From NCBI RefSeq assembly GCF_003987145.1, contig NZ_PIPL01000002.1:254286-318285 (forward strand): a stretch of DNA of 64,000 nucleotides. The letters run 5' to 3'. This document shows, piece by piece, positions 51,801 to 59,887 of the stretch (positions are counted from its first letter, which is position 1; the number at the start of each line of letters is the position of its first letter). The position numbers were made by a program, and so were the translations under genes. The DNA is from Aliidiomarina minuta. Lineage in GTDB: Bacteria > Pseudomonadota > Gammaproteobacteria > Enterobacterales > Alteromonadaceae. The notes under the pieces are model-generated. The model was not told the DNA's origin and searched no databases. It saw only the letters and a list, made by a program, of their open reading frames with translations.

Positions 51801-52147
51801 TGGAACAGACAGGTGCGTTAAGCTGGGCCGACGCAGGTTCAACTCTGCTGATGCTCTTGGTGGTGCTGGTGGTTATTATACTACTGGCTGGCCTGGTGCG
51901 TAAGCTGAACATGCGTATGCCAACCTATAATAGCCCGGTTAAAATTCTGAGCTCCGTAGCCCTGGGTCCCAAAGAACGCCTGGTTATTGTCAGTATTGGC
52001 GAGCAAAAACTGTTGTTGGGTGTTACTGCTCATCAAATACAGTTATTGCAGACGTTGCCCGATGACTTTAAGGTAAAGGACACAGATAAATCGGCATCAT
52101 CATCTTTTGCTCAGCAGGTTATCACGGCAATACGCCGCGACCGCTAG
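51800..52147 (+). CDS. fliO: Flagellar biosynthesis protein FliO
   Basis: 115 residues with one membrane helix (about 15-35: TLLMLLVVLVVIILLAGLV) and a cytoplasmic FliO domain (VKILSSVALGPKERLVIVSI, LLGVTAHQIQLL). FliO helps FliP assemble into the export gate. Start and fliN stop share one base. fliP follows after 26 nt. Confidence 0.93.
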   Translation: MEQTGALSWADAGSTLLMLLVVLVVIILLAGLVRKLNMRMPTYNSPVKILSSVALGPKERLVIVSIGEQKLLLGVTAHQIQLLQTLPDDFKVKDTDKSASSSFAQQVITAIRRDR

Positions 52148-52173
52148 CAGAGTAGCAGCGGAACCCTCCCGTT

Positions 52174-52932
52174 ATGAAATCAAAGTTAATCGCGCTCCTA
52201 ATTACTTCGGTTGCGTTGTTCATTGCTACCTTTATACCTGAAGCTCAGGCTCAGGATACATTGAGTGCTATCACAGTGACCACCAACGAAGACGGTAGTC
52301 AGGAGTACTCGGTTACATTGCAGATTTTAGTCATTATGACAGCGCTGAGTTTTATTCCAGCGATGGTCATAATGATGACTTCGTTTACCCGAATTATAGT
52401 GGTGCTGGCAATTCTGCGGCAGGCTATAGGTTTGCAATCCTCACCGTCTAACCAAATTCTGATTGGTATTACGTTGTTTTTGACTTTTTTCATCATGACC
52501 CCGGTTCTGAACACTATCAATGAAGACGCATTGCAACCTTACCTGGCGGAGGAAATAGCGCCGTTGGAAGCGGTCGACAGAGCCAGAGCCCCCGTGCAGG
52601 CTTTTATGTTGTCGCAAACACGGCTTACTGACCTGGAAACCTTTATTGATATATCGGGTTATGAGGGCATTGAAGGCCCGGAAGATGTGCCTATGACTAT
52701 TCTGATTCCGGCTTTTATCACCAGCGAATTGAAAACTGCTTTCCAGATTGGTTTTATGATCTTTATCCCATTTCTGATTATTGATTTGGTAGTCGCCAGT
52801 GTACTGATGGCCATGGGTATGATGATGCTGTCACCCATGATTGTATCACTGCCTTTTAAATTAATGTTGTTTGTACTGGTCGATGGGTGGAGCATGGTGA
52901 TGCGCACACTGGCTGGTAGTTACGGATTATAG
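52174..52932 (+). CDS. fliP: Flagellar export gate protein FliP
   Basis: 252 residues. A cleavable signal peptide (ending near EAQAQ) is followed by four membrane helices and the conserved MMTSFTRIIVVLAILRQAIG and SNQILIGITLFLTFFIMTPV. It forms the core of the export channel with FliQ and FliR. fliQ follows after 12 nt. Confidence 0.97.
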   Translation: MKSKLIALLITSVALFIATFIPEAQAQDTLSAITVTTNEDGSQEYSVTLQILVIMTALSFIPAMVIMMTSFTRIIVVLAILRQAIGLQSSPSNQILIGITLFLTFFIMTPVLNTINEDALQPYLAEEIAPLEAVDRARAPVQAFMLSQTRLTDLETFIDISGYEGIEGPEDVPMTILIPAFITSELKTAFQIGFMIFIPFLIIDLVVASVLMAMGMMMLSPMIVSLPFKLMLFVLVDGWSMVMRTLAGSYGL

Positions 52933-52944
52933 CGGGAGGTACTG

Positions 52945-53214
52945 ATGTCACCAGAGGTCTTTTTAGATGTATTCCGCGATGCGCTTTTTATGATAGTGGT
53001 GCTGGTCAGCGCTATTATTATTCCCAGTCTGTTGGTAGGTCTGGCCGTGGCCGTGTTTCAGGCTGCTACTTCAATTAACGAACAAACCTTGAGTTTCCTG
53101 CCTCGTTTGCTGGTAACACTAACGGTAATTGGCCTGGGGGGGCATTGGTTTGTGCAGATGCTGATGGATTTTACCATCGGCATGTATATGCGAATCCCTG
53201 AAGTTGTTGGTTAA
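52945..53214 (+). CDS. fliQ: Flagellar export gate protein FliQ
   Basis: 89 residues with two membrane helices and the family pattern VGLAVAVFQAATSINEQTL followed by FLPRLLVTL. SD GGGAGG lies upstream of the ATG. The stop shares a base with the fliR start. Confidence 0.97.
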   Translation: MSPEVFLDVFRDALFMIVVLVSAIIIPSLLVGLAVAVFQAATSINEQTLSFLPRLLVTLTVIGLGGHWFVQMLMDFTIGMYMRIPEVVG

Positions 53215-53996
53215 TGAATATTCTCGAAAGCGTCGTCCTGGATTGGCTGGCGCAGCACTACTGGCCTTTTGTCAGAGTCAGCAGTATGTTTCTTACTATG
53301 GCTGTATTCAGTGGCCAGGGCTTGCCTGCACGCATTAAAATCTTCTTTTCGGTCGCTATTGTTTTTGCAATTGCACCAGCGTTACCTGCCGTAGAAATGC
53401 CATTCGAACCCGTATCGCTCAGTGGTATGTTGGTAACCGTGCAGCAAATTCTGGTAGGTGTCGCTTTAGGCTTTTTATCCTTATTGGCAGTAAATACTTT
53501 CACTATTGCCGGCCAGGTGCTGGGTATGCAGGTGGGTCTTGGTTTTGCCGCTATGGTGGATCCGAACAGTGGTCAACAGGTGCCTGTACTAGCTCAGTTT
53601 TATCTGCTGATGGCTACTTTAATGTTTCTCGCTTTTGACGGGCATTTACTTATGCTGCGAGTGGTGGTGCATAGTTTTGAAGCTATTCCGGTAGGCCCTA
53701 TGGGTCTGGATGCCGAATCATTTTTCTATATTGCAAACTGGGCTACCTGGATGTTTTCGGCAGCGCTGGGTTTTGCACTTTCAGCAATGATTTCAATACT
53801 GCTGATTAACCTTTCTTTTGGCGTGATGACGCGGGCTTCCCCGCAACTTAATATATTTACCATAGGCTTTCCGATAACCATGATCTCCGGTTTAATGGTG
53901 TTATGGCTGACGGTTGGTAATTTCGTCGTTCACTTTGAAAACCAGTGGCAGCGTGCGATTAATGGCATGTGTTTCCTGCTGGGCGGTAACTGTTAG
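53214..53996 (+). CDS. fliR: Flagellar export gate protein FliR
   Basis: 260 residues, about six membrane helices, with the conserved RVSSMFLTMAVFSGQGLPAR, GLGFAAMVDPNSGQQVPVL and ASPQLNIFTIGFPI. It completes the FliP5Q4R1-type gate. It starts at the fliQ stop and is followed by flhB after 8 nt. Confidence 0.97.
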   Translation: MNILESVVLDWLAQHYWPFVRVSSMFLTMAVFSGQGLPARIKIFFSVAIVFAIAPALPAVEMPFEPVSLSGMLVTVQQILVGVALGFLSLLAVNTFTIAGQVLGMQVGLGFAAMVDPNSGQQVPVLAQFYLLMATLMFLAFDGHLLMLRVVVHSFEAIPVGPMGLDAESFFYIANWATWMFSAALGFALSAMISILLINLSFGVMTRASPQLNIFTIGFPITMISGLMVLWLTVGNFVVHFENQWQRAINGMCFLLGGNC

Positions 53997-54004
53997 GAGC
54001 GCTT

Positions 54005-55132
54005 ATGGCAGAGACTGATCAGGAACGTACAGAAGAACCTACGCAGAAGAAGCTGGATGACGCGAAAAAGAAAGGACAAATAGCACGCTCTAAAGAAATG
54101 GGAACTCTTGGAGTCTTATTGTCTGCGGCCATAGGCATGCTTGCAGTTGGGAGCTGGATGGCTGAAGCCATGTTAAGTATTATGGCGCGCCAGTTTTCAG
54201 TGTCTCGTGAAGTGATTTTTGATGAGAATGCGACTATCAATATCTGGTCCGGTATTCTGAGTACTCTAATGGTTCCGCTGGGCACTTTTTTTGCCATTGT
54301 TGTATTTGGTGCTTTTGTGGGTAATACCATAGTTGGTGGCTTTAATTTTTCCTGGCAGGGGGCTTCTTTTAAACCTAATAAAATGAGTCCGTTAAAGGGT
54401 TTCAAGCGGATGTTTGGTACTCAGGCTCTGGTTGAACTCCTTAAAGCTATCGCTAAGTTCAGTGTGGTTGCGGTCTCGGCTTTCTTTTTATTGCGCTGGC
54501 AATTTCCCAATATTCTGATGCTGTCCTACGGCATAATACCGCAAACTATGAATGACGCAGTTTTATTGTTGGGCTTGATGTTTCTGTTATTGGTTTGCTC
54601 CTTGCTTATTATTGTAGCTATTGATGTGCCTTTTCAGCGTTATAACCATAATAAGCAGCTACGTATGACTAAGCAGGAAGTTAAAGACGAGCGCAAGAAC
54701 GCAGAGGGTAGTCCGGAAGTTAAAGGTAAAATTCGTCAGATGCAGCTGTCGATGGCGATGAAACGCATGATGCAGGATATTCCACAAGCCGACGTGATAG
54801 TTACTAACCCGACTCACTTTGCAGTTGCGTTAAGCTACAACCCGCTATCTAAAGGCGCACCTATGGTAGTGGCTAAAGGTAATGACGAGGTCGCGGCCCG
54901 TATTCGTGAAGTTGCAATGGATAGTGAGGTGCCTATTGTGCAGTCAGCGGCTCTGGCGCGGGCTATTTATTACAGCACCAAGATAGGGCAGGAAGTACCA
55001 GAAGGCTTATTCGTTGCAGTGGCGCAAATCCTGGCTTACGTATTTCAGCTTAAAGACTATAAACGTGGTCAGGGCAAACGTCCAAAGCAGCCTAAAGACT
55101 CCCCGATTCCCGAAGATTTGCAACATGAATAG
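54005..55132 (+). CDS. flhB: Flagellar export switch protein FlhB
   Basis: 375 residues: four membrane helices and a cytoplasmic domain with the autocleavage motif NPTH (268-271) in VIVTNPTHFAVAL. The N-terminus (TEEPTQKKLDDAKKKGQIAR) is the family signature. FlhB changes substrate specificity together with FliK. In most relatives flhA, flhF, flhG and fliA follow; here the flagellar block stops and nadE begins 79 nt later. The final Lys/Pro-rich tail is ordinary for the family. Confidence 0.97.
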   Translation: MAETDQERTEEPTQKKLDDAKKKGQIARSKEMGTLGVLLSAAIGMLAVGSWMAEAMLSIMARQFSVSREVIFDENATINIWSGILSTLMVPLGTFFAIVVFGAFVGNTIVGGFNFSWQGASFKPNKMSPLKGFKRMFGTQALVELLKAIAKFSVVAVSAFFLLRWQFPNILMLSYGIIPQTMNDAVLLLGLMFLLLVCSLLIIVAIDVPFQRYNHNKQLRMTKQEVKDERKNAEGSPEVKGKIRQMQLSMAMKRMMQDIPQADVIVTNPTHFAVALSYNPLSKGAPMVVAKGNDEVAARIREVAMDSEVPIVQSAALARAIYYSTKIGQEVPEGLFVAVAQILAYVFQLKDYKRGQGKRPKQPKDSPIPEDLQHE

Positions 55133-55211
55133 TGCTCGTTGCGAGGCCTGCAGGCATCCGCTATGATGCGCGCCTACACGGCGAGTAATGTGAACACATA
55201 AAGGTACCTGA

Positions 55212-56831
55212 ATGGCAGCTGAATTAACTATCGCTCTGGCGCAAATTAACCTGACCGTTGGCGCTATTTCAGCGAATACGGAAAAAGTGGTGCAGCTTAT
55301 TAAGGAGCAATCCGATGCTGATATTATTGTTTTTCCTGAGCTGACCCTGACCGGATATCCGTTGGAAGATATTGTTTATCGTTCTGATCTATATCATGCC
55401 CTGGAAGAGGCTATTGAACGGGTTATTGAAGCCAGTCAGGAAACCGCCGTGTTAATTGGTTACCCAGAGACTGACGGTAAGCAAATTTATAATGTCGTCT
55501 CTGTTTTTCATCAGGGACAACGACTGGCCCATTACCGCAAGCAGTTATTGCCTAACTACAGTATCTTTGACGAAAAACGCTATTTTACCGCTGGCGAAGA
55601 AAGCTGTGTATTTGAATTTAAAGGACACCAGATTGGCCTTCTTATTTGTGAAGACCTATGGCAACCGGAGCCTATTGCCCGTGCAAAAGCCTGTGGAGCC
55701 GAACTTATTCTGTCAGTCAATGCCTCCCCCTATGAAGAATATAAAGCCGCCCAGCGGCTGCAGGTTTTGCATCAGAGAAGTACTGAAACGAATTTACCTG
55801 TGGTGTATGTGAATCAAGTAGGCGGCCAGGATGAGTTTATTTTTGATGGTAACTCCGTAGTCCTGGATGCTGCAGGCGAAGCCCGCGTTCAGCTGGCACA
55901 TTGTGAAGAAGAAATATATAACGCTCGTTTTGAGGATGGCGTTTTAAAAGACAGTTATCAGGCACCACAACTTAGCGCAGAGGCTGCGCTTTATAAGGCT
56001 CTGGTGCTGGCACTACGCGATTATGTCGAGAAGAATGGTTTCAAAAAATTACTTCTGGGTTTATCGGGAGGCATCGATTCCGCTTTAACCTTGGCATTAG
56101 CTGTCGATGCGGTGGGTGCTGATAAAGTTCGTGCAGTTATGATGCCTTATCAGTATACCGCCGATATCAGTGTTGAGGATGCCCGTCAGCAGGCAGAATG
56201 GCTGGGTTGCCAGTTTGATATTGTACCTGTTGCCGGCATGGTCGATAGTTATATGCAGGTGTTGCCGTCACTGACCGGAGAGAAAGAGCTTGATACTACT
56301 GAGGAGAACCTGCAGGCAAGATGCCGCGGTGTGCTGCTAATGGCTATTTCTAATAAAGAAGGCAGCCTGTTGTTGAGTACGGGCAATAAAAGTGAGCTGG
56401 CAGTAGGTTACTGTACTTTGTACGGTGATATGTGCGGCGGTTTTGCGCCGGTAAAAGATGTGTCTAAGGGTTTAGTTTATACACTTTCACGTTACAGAAA
56501 TACGCTTGGCAAAGCCATACCGGAACGCGTTATCGAACGACCTCCTTCAGCGGAACTTGCTCCAGAGCAAAAAGACGAGGACTCCCTACCTCCTTACCCG
56601 ATTCTGGATGAAATTATTGCGGCCTACGTTGAGCAAGATCAGTCACTAGCTGATATGATTAATGCAGGATATGATGAAGAAACTGTCAGGCACATTGTAC
56701 GTCTGATTGATAGAAATGAATATAAACGGCGCCAGGGGGCAGTTGGCCCTAAAGTTACGTCGCGCAGTTTTGGTAAAGAACGGCGTTACCCGATAACCAG
56801 CCATTTTTTATATACAATGCTGGCGCTGTAA
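55212..56831 (+). CDS. nadE: Glutamine-dependent NAD+ synthetase
   Basis: 539 residues in two domains. The N-terminal nitrilase/glutaminase part has its catalytic glutamate in VFPELTLTGYP, lysine in YRKQLLPNY and Cys146 in LLICEDLW. The C-terminal ATP-pyrophosphatase-type synthetase has SGGIDSALTLAL and LLSTGNKSELAVGYCTLYGD. It amidates nicotinic acid adenine dinucleotide to NAD+ with glutamine as nitrogen donor, unlike the short ammonia-dependent NadE of enterics. glnB follows after 33 nt; a shared link to glutamine status is conceivable but unproven. Confidence 0.96.
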   Translation: MAAELTIALAQINLTVGAISANTEKVVQLIKEQSDADIIVFPELTLTGYPLEDIVYRSDLYHALEEAIERVIEASQETAVLIGYPETDGKQIYNVVSVFHQGQRLAHYRKQLLPNYSIFDEKRYFTAGEESCVFEFKGHQIGLLICEDLWQPEPIARAKACGAELILSVNASPYEEYKAAQRLQVLHQRSTETNLPVVYVNQVGGQDEFIFDGNSVVLDAAGEARVQLAHCEEEIYNARFEDGVLKDSYQAPQLSAEAALYKALVLALRDYVEKNGFKKLLLGLSGGIDSALTLALAVDAVGADKVRAVMMPYQYTADISVEDARQQAEWLGCQFDIVPVAGMVDSYMQVLPSLTGEKELDTTEENLQARCRGVLLMAISNKEGSLLLSTGNKSELAVGYCTLYGDMCGGFAPVKDVSKGLVYTLSRYRNTLGKAIPERVIERPPSAELAPEQKDEDSLPPYPILDEIIAAYVEQDQSLADMINAGYDEETVRHIVRLIDRNEYKRRQGAVGPKVTSRSFGKERRYPITSHFLYTMLAL

Positions 56832-56864
56832 TCGGATTAAGTTTTAAAAGAAGCAGGAGCTAGC

Positions 56865-57203
56865 ATGAAAAAGGTTGAAGCCATCATTAAGCCATTTAAG
56901 CTGGATGATGTGCGTGCCGCGCTTTCAGACGTAGGTATCGCCGGTATGACTGTCTCTGAAGTAAAAGGATTTGGCCGTCAGAAAGGGCACACTGAGTTAT
57001 ATCGTGGTGCCGAGTATATGGTCGACTTCTTGCCTAAGGTTAAAGTTGAAGTGGTAATAGCTGATGCTGATCTGGATCGTTGTGTAGAGGCTATTATGGA
57101 AACAGCTCAAACCGGAAAAATTGGTGACGGCAAAATTTTTATTTCAGATATCAGCCGGGTTATTCGGATTCGTACTGGGGAAGAAAATGAAGACGCGGTG
57201 TAA
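56865..57203 (+). CDS. glnB: Nitrogen regulatory protein PII
   Basis: 112 residues, nearly identical in pattern to E. coli GlnB: VKGFGRQKGHTELYRGAEYM with the uridylylated Tyr51, and the ATP-binding TGKIGDGKIF and VIRIRTGE. It signals glutamine and 2-oxoglutarate status to GlnE, NtrB and others. The absence of an adjacent amtB argues for glnB and not glnK. SD AGGAG precedes the ATG. A GCGGT/ACCGC hairpin overlaps the stop codon. Confidence 0.95.
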   Translation: MKKVEAIIKPFKLDDVRAALSDVGIAGMTVSEVKGFGRQKGHTELYRGAEYMVDFLPKVKVEVVIADADLDRCVEAIMETAQTGKIGDGKIFISDISRVIRIRTGEENEDAV

Positions 57204-57222
57204 GACCGCGCCTTTTATTTCA
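57196..57222 (+). terminator. Possible terminator overlapping the glnB stop
   Basis: GCGGT (57196-57200) pairs with ACCGC (57206-57210), followed by GCC and a T-rich stretch. The stem is short, so this is tentative. It lies between convergent glnB and bamD. Confidence 0.4.
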
Positions 57223-57232
57223 GAAGAGCTCG

Positions 57233-57961
57233 TTATTCTGGAAAATTGAGAGCCAGCACTTGCTGAGCGTCATCTCTTAAGTTATCCAGTTCAAGCGCCG
57301 AATAGGCCTCAACCATGATTTCCAGCCCTCGTTTCACTTCTGGGGTACTGGGAAAGCTTTCTAAAATATAGCGTCCGCGGTTGGCTGCAGCCATGTAAGC
57401 TTCGCGACGCAGATAGTACTCTGCTATGGCTAGTTCGTGTCTGGCGAGCCGCGATTTTATGCCCAGCATACGAGCTTGTGCATCTGCCGCGTACTGACTT
57501 TCAGGATGGCGCTGTAAAAGCTCCCGGAAATCATTAAAAGCCTGTTCGGCGTAACCTGGATCACGATCAGAGCGATCTATTCCCGCCAGCTGCTGCAACA
57601 TATTGCCTTCCAGCTGCAGGTGCACTAAACCTCGCATGTAACGTGCATAATCAGCGTCTGCATGGTTAGGGTTGAGGCGTAAAAAACGGTCAATGGTGGT
57701 AAGAGCCCTGTCCTGATCGCTCACCTGGTAATAAACATAGATTAAATCAAGTTGTACCTGATTAGCATGAGCACCAAAAGGATAACGGGTGTTCATATTC
57801 CGCAATACCTGAGCGGCCTGGGTAAAGTTACCGCTTTGCATGTAACCCTGAGCTTGGCTATACATTTGATTAGCAGACCCACGAACTTCGCGATCCTGGT
57901 TTGAAGAGCAGCCAGTAATGGCTAAAGTTGTTAAAAATATGGCGAGGAGCACTACTTTCAT
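57233..57961 (-). CDS. bamD: Outer-membrane assembly lipoprotein BamD
   Basis: 242 residues. The signal peptide ends with lipobox ITGC (Cys18). The rest consists of TPR-like helices (YSQAQGYMQSGNFTQAAQVL, RYPFGAHANQVQLDLIYVYY, NPNHADADYARYMRG in parts), typical of BamD/ComL, an essential part of the BAM complex that inserts beta-barrels. It is divergent from rluD with 119 nt between starts, the same arrangement as yfiO and rluD in E. coli and relatives. Confidence 0.96.
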   Translation of the reverse strand: MKVVLLAIFLTTLAITGCSSNQDREVRGSANQMYSQAQGYMQSGNFTQAAQVLRNMNTRYPFGAHANQVQLDLIYVYYQVSDQDRALTTIDRFLRLNPNHADADYARYMRGLVHLQLEGNMLQQLAGIDRSDRDPGYAEQAFNDFRELLQRHPESQYAADAQARMLGIKSRLARHELAIAEYYLRREAYMAAANRGRYILESFPSTPEVKRGLEIMVEAYSALELDNLRDDAQQVLALNFPE

Positions 57962-58080
57962 AAGGAACCTTTGCGACCTTTCTTTCTATTTTGCTTTAGT
58001 TATACCTGTCACAACAGGTACACTTGCGATTAGACTTAAGCATTCTACCTTAGCGACTACAGGTTTCACAGCAGATATTT

Positions 58081-59058
58081 ATGAACCAGCATATTACTCA
58101 TAGTGCAATTATAGAAGAGCAACAAGCAGGCTGGCGTTTCGACCAGGCGCTTGCGGAATTGTTCCCGGATTATTCTCGTTCGCGGTTAAAAGAATGGATC
58201 CAGGCGGGGGCCGTAGAACTGGATGGACAGGTCGTTACGAAGCCCAGGGAAAAAGTACTCGCTGGCATGTCGGTGGAGCTGGATGTGGTGGTGGAAGCCG
58301 AAGAGCGTTTTCTGGCGCAACCTATTGAGCTGGATATTGTTTATGAGGATGCTGATATTCTGGTTGTGAATAAGCCAGCCGGGTTGGTGGTTCATCCAGG
58401 AGCAGGCACTCCGGACGGTACGGTTTTGAATGCATTACTGCATCACCACCCTGAAATTGCTCAGGTACCCCGGGCAGGTATCGTACATCGTTTAGATAAA
58501 GATACCACAGGGCTCATGGTGGTAGCCAAAACATTGCCCGCTCAGACCCATTTAGTAAATGCTTTGCAGGCCCGCGAGATTACCCGGGAATATGAAGCTA
58601 TAGTAAATGGTGTAATGACCGGAGGTGGTTTGGTCGATGAACCTATTGGGCGACATCCAACCAAACGTACTAGTATGGCAGTAGTGAGCAGTGGTAAACC
58701 CGCGGTGACTCATTATCGAGTGGCAGAGCGGTTTCGCTTACATACTCGTCTTAGGTTACGTTTGGAAAGTGGACGAACGCACCAGATACGGGTACATATG
58801 GCACATATCAGGCATCCGCTTATTGGTGACACTCAATACGGTGGACGGCCAAGACCGCCTCAGGGCGCGGGTGAAGAGTTACTGCAAGGGTTGCGTATTT
58901 TTAAACGACAAGCCTTACATGCGGTCAAACTTGAACTGGATCATCCTGTCACTGGAGAACGGCTTGCCTGGGAGGCTGCTATTCCTGATGACATGGTAAA
59001 AATTGCAGAACTACTACGCAAGGATGCGCACGAGATGAAAGATGATAAATACCTTTAA
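58081..59058 (+). CDS. rluD: 23S rRNA pseudouridine synthase D
   Basis: 325 residues. An S4 RNA-binding domain (about 18-75) precedes the RsuA/RluA catalytic domain with Asp139 in HRLDKDTTG, the same residue number as in E. coli. RluD makes pseudouridines in helix 69 of 23S rRNA. The end overlaps pgeF by 17 nt. The rluD-pgeF(yfiH)-clpB order is conserved in gammaproteobacteria. Confidence 0.96.
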   Translation: MNQHITHSAIIEEQQAGWRFDQALAELFPDYSRSRLKEWIQAGAVELDGQVVTKPREKVLAGMSVELDVVVEAEERFLAQPIELDIVYEDADILVVNKPAGLVVHPGAGTPDGTVLNALLHHHPEIAQVPRAGIVHRLDKDTTGLMVVAKTLPAQTHLVNALQAREITREYEAIVNGVMTGGGLVDEPIGRHPTKRTSMAVVSSGKPAVTHYRVAERFRLHTRLRLRLESGRTHQIRVHMAHIRHPLIGDTQYGGRPRPPQGAGEELLQGLRIFKRQALHAVKLELDHPVTGERLAWEAAIPDDMVKIAELLRKDAHEMKDDKYL

Positions 59059-59776
59059 AGCCGATTGGCCAGTAATTAACGATGTACAGGCGCTGACAAC
59101 CTCACGTCATGGCGGGGTTAGCGTTGCACCTTATGGCGAACTTAACCTCGCTACCCATGTGGGTGATCTGCCAGCCGCCGTGCAACAGAACCGTCGTCGT
59201 TTGGTAAAGCAGTTGCAACTTCCTGATGAGCCGAACTGGCTTAGTCAAACCCATAGTACGGGGTTGGTCCGCATCGGTGAAGATGGTCTGGCTGACCTTC
59301 CTGATGCCGATGCCGCTTATACGCAGGTGACTAATCAGGTTCTGGTGATTATGAGCGCGGACTGTCTGCCTGTTTTTTTAGCTACCCGGGATGGTCGTGA
59401 GCTTGCTTTAGTTCATGCCGGCTGGCGTGGAATGGCCAGCGGTATTATTAAAAGAGCATTGCGTCAGTTTGAGGCGCCAGGAGAACAAATTTGCGCCTGG
59501 TTAGGACCCGCTATTGGAGCTGATGCGTTCGAGGTTGGCGAAGATGTTCGTAGCGCCATGTTATTGCAGGATCCCGCTCATGAAGAAGCATTCAAGCCCT
59601 TTGGAATGCACTGGAAAGCTGACCTGTATAAGCTGGCCCGACAACAGTTAGGCAGTGCAAGTGTCGGCTTTATTGGCGGCGGACAGTATTGTACCTATAA
59701 CCAGCCTGAAGATTTCTACTCCCATCGTCGCGATGGAACCACAGGACGCATGGCTTCTCTGCTATGGCGAAGTTGA
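59042..59776 (+). CDS. pgeF: Peptidoglycan editing factor PgeF (YfiH, multicopper-oxidase-like family)
   Basis: 244 residues of the DUF152/YfiH family. Zinc-binding and active-site motifs are SQTHS (His), MSADCLPVF (Cys), HAGWRG and GPAIGADAFEVG. Family members were first annotated as laccases; related proteins show purine nucleoside phosphorylase activity, and E. coli YfiH removes misincorporated serine from peptidoglycan precursors. The start lies inside rluD (17-nt overlap). clpB follows after 111 nt. Confidence 0.9.
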   Translation: MINTFKADWPVINDVQALTTSRHGGVSVAPYGELNLATHVGDLPAAVQQNRRRLVKQLQLPDEPNWLSQTHSTGLVRIGEDGLADLPDADAAYTQVTNQVLVIMSADCLPVFLATRDGRELALVHAGWRGMASGIIKRALRQFEAPGEQICAWLGPAIGADAFEVGEDVRSAMLLQDPAHEEAFKPFGMHWKADLYKLARQQLGSASVGFIGGGQYCTYNQPEDFYSHRRDGTTGRMASLLWRS

Positions 59777-59825
59777 TCTGAATTAACTTTGTTTCTTTCT
59801 GCGACTTCTTATTTGTATACAACGC

Positions 59826-59855
59826 CTTGTTATTTGCATAAATAATACCCACATT
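59826..59855 (+). promoter_or_regulatory. Candidate heat-shock (sigma-32) promoter of clpB
   Basis: CTTGTT (59826-59831), 16 nt, then CCCACATT (59848-59855), close to the sigma-32 pattern CTTGAA / CCCCATNT, 33 nt before clpB. Match is good but not perfect; clpB is heat-shock controlled in relatives. Confidence 0.6.
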
Positions 59856-59887
59856 AAAAGCAGTGAGTTTTTTTTTGAGAGGTTGAT

